DNA of 64,000 nucleotides, taken from contig CM034313.1 in assembly GCA_019925795.1 (NCBI GenBank), positions 2,264,501 through 2,328,500 of the forward strand, in the 5' to 3' direction. Shown in pieces: positions 11,011-21,756 of the stretch. The translations under genes were made by a program, and so were the position numbers. The notes under the pieces were generated by a model, which was not told where the DNA came from, searched no databases, and was given only the letters and a program-made list of their open reading frames with translations. The number at the start of each line of letters is the position of its first letter. Position 1 is the stretch's first letter. Origin of the DNA: Dendrobium chrysotoxum (Eukaryota > Streptophyta > Magnoliopsida > Asparagales > Orchidaceae).

Positions 11011-12321
11011 TAAATCTTTTACACATATAAATATTATATAATTTTAATAAAAACCAAATTACAGGAAATGACAACTTGTGTTATTCTCGGCAAGCAGAAA
11101 ATAATGAAATTAAAAATAGCGGGAAAAAAGGTCAACGCCTGATTTTTCTTTGATTATTAATGTTGACCGATTCAACGTATCTTTGTATTCTAGAACTTGG
11201 AATGAGCATTCCAAAGGAGAACAAACCACCAATGGTATATTTTCCTCGTTATATATATTTCCATTCTGATTTTATGAGAATGAATTTTTCAGTTATATTA
11301 TTTGCTAGAAAATTTATGATAACAAAATATTCGATAAATATCTTAGTTTTATATAAAGATTTATCACGCACAAATAAAAGTTGTAAGAGTTCTAAAATTT
11401 TTTATGTAAAAAATTTTATAAGGGAAAAAATTATGAGACCCGATCTATTTGCAATAATCCAAGTTATATTTGTAGGTACAAGAATCTACTCCTATCTATA
11501 ATACAAAAATATGGAATTATACCATTTAAAATAATTTCGTTCTCTCGTAGAGGTCATAGAAGTCAGGTGTTCATAAATAAACAGTTGAAATTCAATAATG
11601 AGGTTAGTTATTAACAATCAAGTGAAAATAGTCTATTGATGGAAGTCAGGTGATGGTAGAAGTAATTATTGATGATGGTCGTCAGTGATGATTTACTGGC
11701 GATCTATTAGTAAATATAAAAAAGTTTTTAGTCCTCTTAACTCTTGAACCCCATTCACGTAGAAAAATGAGGCCATATTCATAGTATAATAGAGAGGGAT
11801 TTTGATAAATTTGATCAGAATTCAACCCCCTTGATCATATATTATTTATCTAGTATTTGAGTGGTTTAATGATATTAGAATCTAATGATCTTGAACTCGT
11901 CGAATTCAACTTGTCAAGCTGCTAAATTTAACAATAATCATACAATATTTTGAGAAAATTTGGTTCTTTGATAAAACTCAAAATTTTTAATTATACTTCA
12001 AATACTTGTTTTAAGCTCATTTGGAGTCTGATCAATCGGATCAATTGCAATAATGATGTGTTTTTCTTGTCAAAATATTCATTTTAATTATAAATTTACT
12101 AAAATTGGAATTCGGGTGATTTTAATTCCAAATGTTTCTATTTCATATATTACCTTAAAATTCATGCAAGTCAATTTTTTGATATATCTATGTAACTTAA
12201 TGAACAAAAAATTTATTTAGATTACATTTAAAGCAAAACCCCCTTCTTTCAGCTATTAGGCCATTGATCCATTCCCCTCTTTTTTTTTTCACACCACCAT
12301 AGTCAAAGAGCAGCCCTCAGC

Positions 12322-12386
12322 GTTGACCAAATGTGACAAATTATTGTTAAGGTCAACCCATTTTGGTCAACGATTTTGTGGTCAAC
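12322..12386. promoter_or_regulatory. Group of four W-box cores upstream of PME
   Basis: GTTGACC occurs at 12322-12328 on the + strand, and GGTCAAC (the same core on the other strand) at 12351, 12365 and 12380. The last three are spaced 14 and 15 bp apart. TTGACC/T is the core recognised by WRKY factors. The group lies about 750 bp upstream of the PME start. Regulation of that gene is inference. Confidence 0.4.
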
Positions 12387-13002
12387 TCAGAAATTATTCC
12401 TTCACCATCCAATTCAAAATGAACCGCTTAGTCCTTTATTTTTAACGGTAGGATCAAATTTTAAACACGTGTTAATTTTACATATTTTGATTCATTTTAG
12501 ACAAATTAGATCACAACTGATAGTGATATTGATTAATGCAATAATTATTTTAAAACATATCGTATCACTAATCATAACCCCAACAGCTTAATCTTCGAAT
12601 AAAATCATTTTCATATTTAGCTTAGTAACTAAAAAAGCTTATAACAATTAGTTGATAATTATTGCAATATATTATAAAGATAATTGTGAACTGTTATGAA
12701 AGAAATAATATTTTAAAAAATTAAGAAATCTTATTAAAATTATTTATGGCCGCATAAATATCAGAATATATATGTAATATTTATATATATGATTGATATT
12801 GGTATTATGAATAGAATATTTTTATTAATGTTTTTTTTAAGCAAAATTAAAAATTCGATCTCCAGCCAACATATTCTGAGACACACAAACATGTCCGATC
12901 ACACAATGAGTTGTAATCGTGTCATGGAATTTTAAACAGGTTAAGAAAAAACCTGCTAAGAATACCCACCCCACTCACAAATCCCCCCAATATACGGTGG
13001 TG

Positions 13003-13023
13003 GAAAGGGCACCACGCCCTTTC
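13003..13023 (+). other. Perfect 8-bp hairpin in the probable PME 5' UTR
   Basis: GAAAGGGC, then ACCAC, then GCCCTTTC form a perfect 8-bp inverted repeat with a 5-base loop. A weak TATA-like AATATACG lies about 10 bp upstream and the start codon about 115 bp downstream, so it probably sits at or near the mRNA 5' end. Confidence 0.45.
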
Positions 13024-13137
13024 GTTTACTACATTCGGACTGCGAGGGTTGAAAAATCCTCACGCTTTTCCCCCCTTCTTCCTCAATAAAACAAGGCAAA
13101 GGAGGCAAAGAGGCGATCCCTCAAACGCTTCCCCTCT

Positions 13138-14044
13138 ATGGCCACTACACTTCTCTCCTTCTTCCTCCTCCTGGCCGCCGTTTCCTCCCTCTCCGCCGCC
13201 GACGCCGCTCTATTGCCGGTTATCCTCAACGCCTGCAAGGCCAGCCGGTTCCCCGACTCCTGCGCCGACCGCCTCTCCAATTCAACCCCTCCCATTCCCC
13301 CCAATGCCGCCGCCTCCGACATTATTCTCACCATCTTCAATACCTCCCTCTCCGATCTCGTCACCGCTAGCTCCACCGTTCAATCCATCCTCGATTCATC
13401 CGCCTCAGACCTCAATCGCACCAACGCCGCGCGTATCTGTCTCGAGGTCCTTTCCTATTCTACCCATCGCCTCTCCGCCGCCGCCTCTTCCGACCTCCTT
13501 TCCCCCGATTCACGCACCTGGGCCGGCGCCTCCCTCCTCTACCAATACGACTGCTGGTCCGCTCTAAAATACGTCAATGGAACCTCCCAGGTCGCCGCCG
13601 CAATGACCTTCCTCACCGACCTCAGTAATCGCACCAGCGACGGCCTCTCGATGCTGGCCGCGCTCCACCGCTACGGGGCCAATACCTCTCTCTGGGGCCC
13701 TCCACAGACCGAGCGCGATGGGTACTGGGACCCGCCGTCTGAGATCCCGGCTATCGCCGGCAGCCGCGGGGTTCCGGTGGACCTGCCGGTGAATTTCACA
13801 GTATGTAAGGACGAAGGGTGCGATTATAAGACGGTCCAAGCGGCGGTGGATGCGGCACCGGCGTGCGTCACCGCCGGGCGATTCGTGATCTGGATCAAGG
13901 CGGGCGTATACGACGAGATCGTGAGGGTGCCGTTCGAGAAGACCAATCTGGTATTTGTCGGGGACGGCATGAGCAAAACTGTCATTACGGGTGACCTTAG
14001 TGCTGACCAGGTCGGCGTCACAACCTATAGCACAGCCACCGTCG
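13138..14044 (+). CDS. Pectinesterase with N-terminal PMEI domain (PME51-like), exon 1
   Basis: First exon of a type-I pectin methylesterase, the cell-wall enzyme that removes methyl esters from homogalacturonan. It encodes 302 residues plus one base: a signal peptide ending near SAADA, a PMEI-like pro-region (cysteines in NACKASRFPDSC, ARICLEV and YQYDCWSA; several N-glycosylation sites), and the start of the catalytic beta-helix (about residue 222 on, with DYKTVQAAVDAAP and the GxYxE signature AGVYDEI near residue 257). No dibasic RRLL-type processing tetrad is seen between the domains. The exon ends TATV-G at donor GTAAGC (14045) in phase 1 and joins exon 2 cleanly. Together the exons give 532 residues, normal for the family. 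The layout resembles Arabidopsis PME51-type proteins, which is a recognition judgement. Confidence 0.9.
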
Positions 14045-15797
14045 GTAAGCGGATTTTTTTTTTCTCATTTTTCTTATGATTTTTTAATTTTGATTTGATA
14101 ACATCTTATTTTCTTATGATTTTTTTATATTTAACGGAATATTATAAAATATGTGATTTAAATTTATGATTTTAAAATAATAATATTTTTTTCTAATCAA
14201 TAGGCCATAAATATTTTAAATAATTTTTTTTAATTAAAACCTTGATTTCCATTTTTTTTGTTTAAAAAAAATACAATAAATTATGATTCTATTCATAATG
14301 TTTTTACAATTATAAATTTGTTTATGCAAATTTCTCTTATTTATTCAAATTCTTTTTAGTTTAGTTTTTAATAACTTTGGATTCTCGCATTGTTCTACTC
14401 GTAATTAACGGCAATAATTATGGGCAGCTTTAGAAAGCTAGATTTGCAATGATTTATATATGGGATGTATTTGTATTTATATATATATAAATAAATAAAT
14501 GCCATAAAGACTAATATTCTTAATTATAAGAATATATTATAATAATAAATATTATAAATTTCTTCTAACAAATATTGAGAATTTGCATATTTGTTATGTA
14601 GTTATATATTTTATGTCTTATTGTATATATATAATATATATAATTATTTCTTTTTTAATGAATAAATTATCATTAAGACATTCCTATATAATAAATTGAA
14701 TAGAGAAAGCAAAATTGGAGAATGAAGCAGGTAGAGGAGCATATTGTAAATTGGTTGGATGGATTGATTTGTTGAGAAGATGGGCTATGGTCACGGATGA
14801 ACCCATCATCAGCCACATGACTTTGTTGTGTAGTGAGGCATCTGTCTGCCATCAATTGGTTTAGCTGATCTCACCACCTCTCCTATGCACCATGCATTTA
14901 TAACGATTTAATAAATGATCGTCTTATCTTTCGGTATATTTAGATCAATTAAAGTAAATTCATGTACATATCATATACGTAAGACTTAAAATTCAAGATC
15001 TCTTAGTTGATAATCAAAGTTCTTAACTAACAGACTAAGGTTTTGTTTGAGACGATTTTCTTACTGTTTTTTGAAGTATTTTTCTTGTACAAAAATTTTT
15101 AGTTTAAAAATTTTTATATTAAAAAGTTGCTTTAGAAAGTTATAAGAAAATTGTCCAACAACTCGACGTGGATCTGGTTGACTCATTTAATAAGTTAGTT
15201 CAGAATTTCAACCTATTTAATTATTACGTTGGATTCGGGTTGACATACAAACTCAATTTTAATCTGAAAGTGACTTGTTTATTTTTTTCATTAGATTTCT
15301 CTATTTGTTGGAATGTTATTTTTATTTTTGATTAAATAATCTGAATTTAATAGTTGAAAAATTAAAAAAAATAATCAAAGTATATTATTGGGCCAGGTTC
15401 TAGTCATTAGGGTTAATAGTGGGTCAAGTTCTAGTTGCCCTATTTATTAAAAAAGTTGAATTCAAGTCAACTGGATTTAGATAGGATCAATTTTAGATCG
15501 AACCAGGGATGGCATTGTGTAAAATAACTTTCTATTAATTTGCAGAAAATAGGCTCATGCACAGTAATTGCCATTAGCGTGTTGTCTCTTGTAGACAAAA
15601 TATAATCATAGTAATATAATTTATAAACATTTTTTTTTTAAATTTTGTGCAAATTTAACCGAAAAGTCAAAGTCTCTAAGAAGGGCTGAAAGAAAGTTTA
15701 ATTATATGTAAAATATATAATTTTTTTCTTAGCAGGCCGGCGGGGTCTGCACTGCTGCCTACTGGTATAACGAATTCTGTTCTGTTGTTGCTTACAG
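14045..15797 (+). other. PME intron
   Basis: A 1,753-bp GT-AG intron (donor GTAAGC, acceptor TGCTTACAG). It is AT-rich and holds an eroded Tourist-like MITE (15039-15158) and a GGGTGTCAA-type hAT-like remnant (about 15165-15520). A second possible acceptor, AGCAG at about 15734, would break the frame and is not favoured. Confidence 0.85.
15039..15158. mobile_element. Tourist-like MITE copy in the PME intron
   Basis: It starts GGTTTTGTTTGAGACGATTTTC after a TAA (15036-15038) and ends AAGAAAATTGTCCAAC. The right terminus has been lost. Confidence 0.55.
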
Positions 15798-16489
15798 CTG
15801 TGGCCGGCGACGGGTTCATGGCCCGGGACCTAACATTCCAGAACACGGCGGGGCCGGCCGCCCATCAAGCCGTCGCCTTTCGATCCGATGGCGACTTCAC
15901 CATCCTCGACACAGTGGAGCTCTCCGGTCATCAAGACACCCTCTACGCCCATTCCCTCCGCCAGTACTACAAATCCTGCCTAATCTCCGGCACCGTCGAC
16001 TTCATCTTCGGCAACTCCGCCGCCGTATTCGACGACTGCCTCATCATCATCGTCACCCACCAATTCAGCACCACCAAAGGCGAGTCCGACACCATCACCG
16101 CCCACGGCCGGACCGACCCGGCCCAACCCACCGGCTTCGTCTTCCACAATTGTCAGCTGAACGCCTCCGAAGAATACTGGAGTCTCTACAAGAACAATTC
16201 TTCGCTGCACCGCGTGTACCTTGGGAGGCCATGGAAGGAGTATTCGAGGACGGTTTTTATCAGCTGTTATCTGGAAGAGTTCGTGAAGCCGGAGGGGTGG
16301 TTGCCATGGTCGGGGGATTTTGCGCTTGAGACGTTATACTATGGGGAGTTCGAGAGCAGGGGACCTGGAGCTAATGTGGCGGCGAGGGTGCCGTGGAGTA
16401 GCCAGATTCCGGCGGAGCATGTAGGGGTTTATTCAGTGGAGAATTTTATTCAGGGGGATCAGTGGATTCCGACGGCGTCGTCTCGGTAA
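15798..16489 (+). CDS. Pectinesterase (PME51-like), exon 2
   Basis: Second exon, completing the catalytic domain. The spliced junction gives TATVAVAGDGF, the expected family sequence. All main PME signatures are present: QAVAF (about residue 325), QDTLYAH with the general acid-base Asp (about 348), DFIFGN with the nucleophilic Asp (about 369), the transition-state Arg and Trp in LGRPW (about 445), and a typical C-terminus with WLPW and NFIQGDQW. The stop is TAA at 16487-16489. One odd point is [16 protein letters not shown], where other PMEs usually have a more basic stretch. No frameshift or stop is visible, so the gene looks functional. It is GC-rich throughout, in sharp contrast to the intron. 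Confidence 0.9.
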
Positions 16490-17460
16490 TCCATTTGGAA
16501 GCAAAATTTATGATGATTTATGATATATTAGCAAAATAATATTTGTTTTCTGATTTATAAAATATTAGAATTATTATTTCTATTGAGAAAGGCTCATTCA
16601 GAATGGTAAGCCAAATGGCAAAACAGTCATAGGGCGTGTTGGGGTCTTTTTTTTTTTTTATTATTGTTTTATTTTTCAGATTAAGACTATGTTTTTATTT
16701 ATTTATTGCTTTCTTATTAATTTTTTGTTATTTTTTTAAAAAAATTCTATTGGAAAGTTTTTTTTTTTACATCAAAGAGACTTTTGACCAAAAAGGATAC
16801 TATGCAATTCAATGAATAAAAAAGTCTCTTTTTATTTTTTATATGAAATAAAATAAGCTTTTATGATATAAATACTAGCTAGTATACTCATGAATCCAAG
16901 AAGCTAGTCTTCAACTTAGAATTATATTTCTTTCACTCTCTTCCAATCATTCAAGGCTTTTTATCTCTCTAAAATTTACTTCTAGACCTATCTTCTTTCG
17001 CGCCCCATGCATACGAGCTATAAGAAATTAATAATTTAATCATGTGCAAAATGTTATTAATGAAAAAAATTAAGTTTATTCATCTAAATTATTTTGACAA
17101 TCAATCAAAGATTCATAAAAAAAAATATTCTTTCAATTTTATCAAGTTAAGGTAAAAATAAAAAGATTTTACATTAATCAGCTCAATCATGCACAAGCCA
17201 CGATGAAAATAAGTCAACACGTATTTATCGTTGAAAATTCGTTAATTTGCAATCAATGGCAAACGCTACCGCGTTTCCCTTATTAATTGACGTCTAGGTC
17301 TGGGCCATTCGGCTGGTAATTCAAAACGTCACTTCATACAGCCTGATTCAAACGAAACATGGGCTTTTGACTTGGTATTGGGCTGACACTTTTGGGTTAT
17401 CCAAACTTGTATTGGATTAGAGATTTTTTTTTTGTGGGGCCCACCTTCATATAGAGCAAT

Positions 17461-17931
17461 TAGTGTCAGCTTATGACACGACCCGAAAAATTCAGTTTTA
17501 GATCGACCAATTTAATAAAAGGTTTAAACTTAGGTTCCAATTTTCAACCCATTTGACAAATCGAGTAATATTCAGGTCAATCAAATAACCCGAAAATGAC
17601 CCAAAAATGACCCACCACCCGCATCTCGCCCACACATCGAACCCGTGCACCGCGTTCGCCCTGGCAGACCCACGCATCTCTTCCGCACCTTGTCCCACAG
17701 TCCCGCCCTCACCAGGACAGCCACACTTGCACTTGATGGGCACTCACCTGCTTTGTGCTCACCCAGGCCAGCGTATCAGGTCGAGTTGACTTGGTTTACA
17801 GCGGTTAGGTTCGGGTTTAGATTTCATATCTATTTTTGTAATTGGGTACGGTTCAGGTTAGACCAGTCGAGGGCAGAACAATTTCGAGTTAGACCCAAAC
17901 CTGACCCGAAAACTCGTTTTGACACCCCTAG
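17461..17931. mobile_element. hAT-like MITE of the GGGTGTCAAAAC family with GC-rich interior
   Basis: The right end, read on the minus strand, is CTAGGGGTGTCAAAACGAG followed by GGGTCAGGTTTGGGTC-type words. The left end TAGTGTCAGCTTATGACACGACCC is weaker. A sister copy lies at 53341-53793. Unlike that copy, the middle here (about 17600-17790) is GC-rich and cytosine-heavy. Confidence 0.45.
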
Positions 17932-18598
17932 AGCGATAATGCGCATGAAGTAAGAAATCATGCGCGACATGAAAAAGATTTTAGGGTAGGAGGTTCACAC
18001 ATGTGATACCATTTGTTGGCCCCCTTGTTATTAAAATTTACACAATATTTTTATTATTAAAATATATTAATAATTCTTTATCATTTATTAAATATAATAA
18101 AAGATTAATTAAGTTGGAGTAACCATCAAATAGGGCTGTTGGATGTCTATTAAATATATTAAATATGATTTAAAAAAAGACTTTATATTCATAAACAACT
18201 CTGATATTTAAGTTGATAAGTCAATACATCGAACACAAAAAATTTTAGGTCACTAACGCCCATATCAATGATAGAATTGTTATGAGAGGTTGGACATTAT
18301 CAATGATAGAATACTCTGACAATTCAAATCTTTTTTGATGAGTTAAGAAAGGTACAATGAAATCCTAAATACTTTTTATGTATATTAATTTTATAATAAG
18401 ATACAGTAGGTTTCAAAATAACAACAATTAGCATGAATTTTATTAGCAAAAATACTATCCTTTACATGCTAATTATTAAATTATATGTATCATTAGGTAT
18501 ATCATGATAATATTTCATTAAATTTGGCTATCTCAATTAAGCACAATTATAAAACAATCATTTATCCATAGTTGTGTTCATCTACATAAAAAAATTTA

Positions 18599-18965
18599 TT
18601 ACAACAACAACAACATCAAGCCTTTATCCCATTCCGTGGGATCCACTACATGAATTATTTTTCTTCATTGTATTCTATTAAAAATCAAATTCTCATTTAA
18701 TTTGAATAAAAAAAAAATCATTTCTAATACTAACTAACAAAATCTTTTTAAGTCTACCTCTATCTTTCTTAACATAGGCCGCATCTAATATATCTACTCT
18801 CTTAATTGGGTCATCAAAAGGCTGACACTTTGTGACCATATCATCTAAGGTGACTCTTTAATCTTATCGGTTAGAGCTACTCCAACCTTTATACATATAT
18901 ACTCATTTTACATTCTGTCTCCAAGTGTAAAGCCACTCATCCACCTAAGCATCTTCATCCAGAGA
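18599..18965 (-). mobile_element. RTE-type LINE, 5'-truncated 3' end
   Basis: Read on the minus strand, this is the C-terminal end of an RTE-clade reverse transcriptase with broken frames. It keeps a MRMLRWMSG-like start and the GHV-type stretch, then AAGAAAGATAGAGGTAGAC (normally a basic RGRPKKTW motif), then a sequence corresponding to IHVADPxxWDKG, and ends in TTG trinucleotides. Its 3' tail is homologous to the insertion at 59763-59968. Frames are degenerate and it is inactive. Confidence 0.7.
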
Positions 18966-19175
18966 AAAAAATTTATTAAAAAAGAAAAAAAAATCAAAAT
19001 GAGTCTTAAAATCATTACATTTGGTCAGTGCAATATATAAATAATCAATCAAAATTTATATGATACACATCTCAAAATAAATTTAAAAAATTTTAAAATT
19101 TATCCCGAATAAATTTTTTTGAAGTTTGGTCCAATTTTAAAGAGTTCAGAACTAGCTGTATCACCTCCAAACAAA

Positions 19176-19303
19176 AGCTCCATTTGGGACAGCTTTCTTA
19201 ATGCTTTGAAAAGCAACTTTTTAATACAAAAATTTCTAATTCAAAAAATTTTTGTACTAAAAAACTACTTAATAAAGAAATAAAACCCGTCCCAAACGAT
19301 GCC
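19176..19303. mobile_element. Tourist-like MITE copy
   Basis: It begins GCTCCATTTGGGACAGC and ends CCGTCCCAAACGATGCC followed by TAA. It has the same inner inverted repeat as the other copies. It lies about 140 bp beyond the GUX stop codon. Confidence 0.6.
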
Positions 19304-19441
19304 TAAATAAACAAAAATATGACCTGTATGTTGTGTATGACATGGACTCCAAATGCCAAAAAAAAAAAAATCACTTAGGTTTAATATACCTATGAATGAG
19401 TACGAAAATAAAAATGAATAAAAATTGAGAAAGTCTGGAGT

Positions 19442-20469
19442 TTACAAACTGGGAAGAGCAGCAACAGGCTTAGCATTTGCAACCGAGGAGCTATTGTCTG
19501 TCCAGTTTGTCTCTCCCCAATGCCACAACATACTCTCCCAGAAGCAGAACTCCTCAAAGCAGATGTGGAGCCTTGGATCAGTTATGTTCCGCTTCCAATG
19601 GCCATCCACATACTTAGCCTTCTCGGCCTGCCTTCGATCCCATTCTAAGGCAGCCTTCTGCTTCGATCTCAAAAGGCAAAAGCTCTGCAGGTTCTCTGAC
19701 ATTGTATCGTGCACTCTCCACCATGTCGCATGCGCTACATCGCTCGCAAATTCCTGCAGTATGTCTACATTCCAGTTGCAGTCATAGTCCCGAAAGCATA
19801 ACCAAGGCTTCAGACCAAGGTAGTGCAGAACATAAAGAACTGGGGGGTCTGCACCAAACAATCTTATCTTCTTCTCTTTGATCTCCTCCTCGTCGCCAAT
19901 CCAGAAATGCTTCAAGAAGTTCATGTGCTTGGGGATTCGGTGCCACCATGTAAAGATTTCATTCAGGTAGCCTTGGTCTCCTCCATTGTAAGATTCGATC
20001 TCATTGATGTGATCCATGAGCATGTGGAATGTGCAATTGGATGGCTCAATAACCATTACACCTGAATTGAAGAGTGTTGCATTATTGCCTATGGCAGTTA
20101 CTTCCAGCATCGCAAAGAGGAAATCAATGTTCCGCAGGATAAGAAGGTCGGCATCAATGAAGATGATCTTGTCATACTCTGTTAGTTGCCAAAGCCTGAA
20201 TTTGCTGTAATTCCACTCGTTATATGCATCGCGTTCAGCCTTGGGATTTCGGATCCTTTGGATTGTTCTCACCTTCCACCCAGCATCTTCAAGGCCATCA
20301 CGGTGATGGCTGCTGATTGTTTCATCAACGAGTATGACTAGGTCTCTTGTAGAGCCAGACAAACGAATGCTTTGAGCTGCAACAATTGCTCCACAAACGT
20401 AAATATGCGCCGAGTGAAGTATTGTAGCATATGCTTCGCGTTGGCGTCCTGATTCAGAATGGGGCCTCA
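19442..20469 (-). CDS. GUX1: Glucuronoxylan glucuronosyltransferase (GUX/PGSIP, GT8), last exon
   Basis: This last coding exon (341 residues plus stop) carries almost the whole GT8 catalytic domain of a Golgi enzyme that transfers glucuronic acid from UDP-GlcA to the xylan backbone. Recognisable blocks are AYATILHSAHIYVCGAI at the domain start, RNPKAERDAYNEWNYSKF, the manganese-binding DxD motif in IIFIDADLLIL, NSGVMVIEPSNCTF, the GDQGYLNE motif, and HYLGLKPWLC near the end. They match plant GUX1-type proteins closely. The acceptor is GGTACAG before 20469 and the phase (1) matches the preceding exon. The stop is TAA at 19444-19442. No disabling change is visible. Confidence 0.92.
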
Positions 20470-20557
20470 CTGTACCAAAAAAATATAGTTAATGGTAATT
20501 TCAGAAGGTTAAAAATAGATTCACGAGTAGTGAAAGAAGGGTTACTGGAAAACTAAC

Positions 20558-21204
20558 CATCTGTTGTCAGTGGAACTGCTAGTTTGCAGGAACCAACAGG
20601 AAGCTGGAGCTTTTCTCTGAGATTTCCTGGCTCAGGCCTATAAAGCCAAGCATTTCCTTCACGTATAACCAGATTCTTGCAAGAGAAAAGATTTGGAATG
20701 GGAAAGCAATCAGTAAGAAGGATTACATGTGTCTGGAGCTGACCAACGCTAGATTGAGAAGCCAGTTTAGCAGCAGCAAGCTGCAAGTGAAATCGCGCAA
20801 CATCTCTTGACCAATTCTTAGCTGTTTTATTACATGGAAGCTTGACAGCAATAAGGTCAAATAAAGTACTTCTTGTTACTCTAGGATCAGGAAGATCCAC
20901 GCAAGTAGGCACTTCATTTTCCTCTTCCTCATCGATCCACTCAGGATATAGATCCTCCCAGGTTAGGTTGACCTTCGCACAATCAAGATGCAGAGCAAGT
21001 AATTCTGCACGTGGTAGCAGTTGCTGCCAGGAGTTGATCTCAGTGATGTTGAAATTTAGAAGGCCAACTTCCAATTTTCTTTTCCTACCGTTCAGTTTCG
21101 TAACAGCTTTTGAAATTTGCGTCCAGTTAACATTCACATCAGATAGATATCGAGAATCAGAAACAGGGCTTTCCCATATCCATCCAACATCAACAAATCT
21201 GGAC
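20558..21204 (-). CDS. GUX1: GUX/PGSIP glucuronosyltransferase, middle exon
   Basis: This exon encodes the luminal stem and start of the catalytic region. It begins after an AATTCAG acceptor with SRFVDVGWIWES, continues with SDVNVNWTQISKAV, LYPEWIDEEEE, FDLIAVKLPC, NWSRDVARFHLQLAAAK and FPIPNLFSCKNLV, and ends ...LTTD at the donor GTTAGT. It enters with one base and leaves with one base. This matches the two bases left by the upstream exon at 54549 and the two bases starting the downstream exon at 20469. The only intron to the last exon is 88 bp (20470-20557). LYPEWIDEE and NWSRDV are diagnostic of the PGSIP/GUX family. Confidence 0.92.
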
Positions 21205-21448
21205 CTGAATTTGCAATTACTTCATAAATACTATAAAACAAAGCTGAAATTTGGTCATAAATTCCCTTCTAACTGATCACAAATATAAACCATTGGAATA
21301 ATAAGAAACAGAATTTACAGTTTCACTTCAAAATTGTAAGCAGCAACAGCATATTTTGCATAAATGTATTTAGATTTGAATTTAAGTATATGCGTCTATG
21401 CATTTACACATGAATTTATGCATGTATAAGTGTATGTATGCATACTAG

Positions 21449-21756
21449 TAATGCAATCCTGGAAGAGAAACAGTACGCCAGCAAAAAAAAATAGAGAGAA
21501 TTCTCAATAGAACAGTGTTCTAATATCGATAACTGTAAAGAAGGTCCCCTCTCTCCCTTGTCTACTAGTATATATATTTTCTGTCTATAATATTTTTAAT
21601 ATTGCTATTGCTGACAAAACAAGCAAAAAAGTAAAACAAGCAAAAAAGTAATACTAGTCGGTAATAACAAAAATGGTACTAGTGTAGTGGAATGTGAAGT
21701 AGTGGTAAAATGCCCTGCTCCTTAATTAGTCCTGCCTCTTAACATGCTCTACATCA
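21449..21756 (-). repeat. 3' LTR of the gypsy element
   Basis: This 308-bp copy aligns end to end with 34079-34371. It has an extra internal duplication of about 18 bp (two AAACAAGCAAAAAAGTAA blocks near 21620-21655) absent from the other LTR. Confidence 0.92.

Larger units (their letters stand above)
9020..13137. other. Intergenic region upstream of the PME gene
   Basis: No gene is supported. It carries two adjoining Tourist-like copies (about 9714-9832 and 9838-9933), a perfect 9-bp palindrome (10218-10241), a complete Tourist-like MITE (10888-11010), a dispersed AT-rich repeat (about 11220-12240) related to 6760-6960 and 4640-4990, a W-box group (12322-12386) and the likely PME promoter and 5' UTR. 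Confidence 0.5.
16490..19441. other. Region between the convergent PME and GUX genes
   Basis: No gene is supported. It contains AT-rich DNA, a hAT-like element (17461-17931) with a GC-rich interior, the tail of an RTE LINE on the minus strand (18599-18965) and a Tourist-like MITE (19176-19303). The last 130 bp are probably the GUX 3' UTR. Confidence 0.5.

Noticed and set aside
13049..13567. 172-codon + strand Pro-rich ORF overlapping PME exon 1
   Set aside because: It lies in another frame of the true PME exon, and its Pro/Ser content comes from reading GC-rich codons out of frame.
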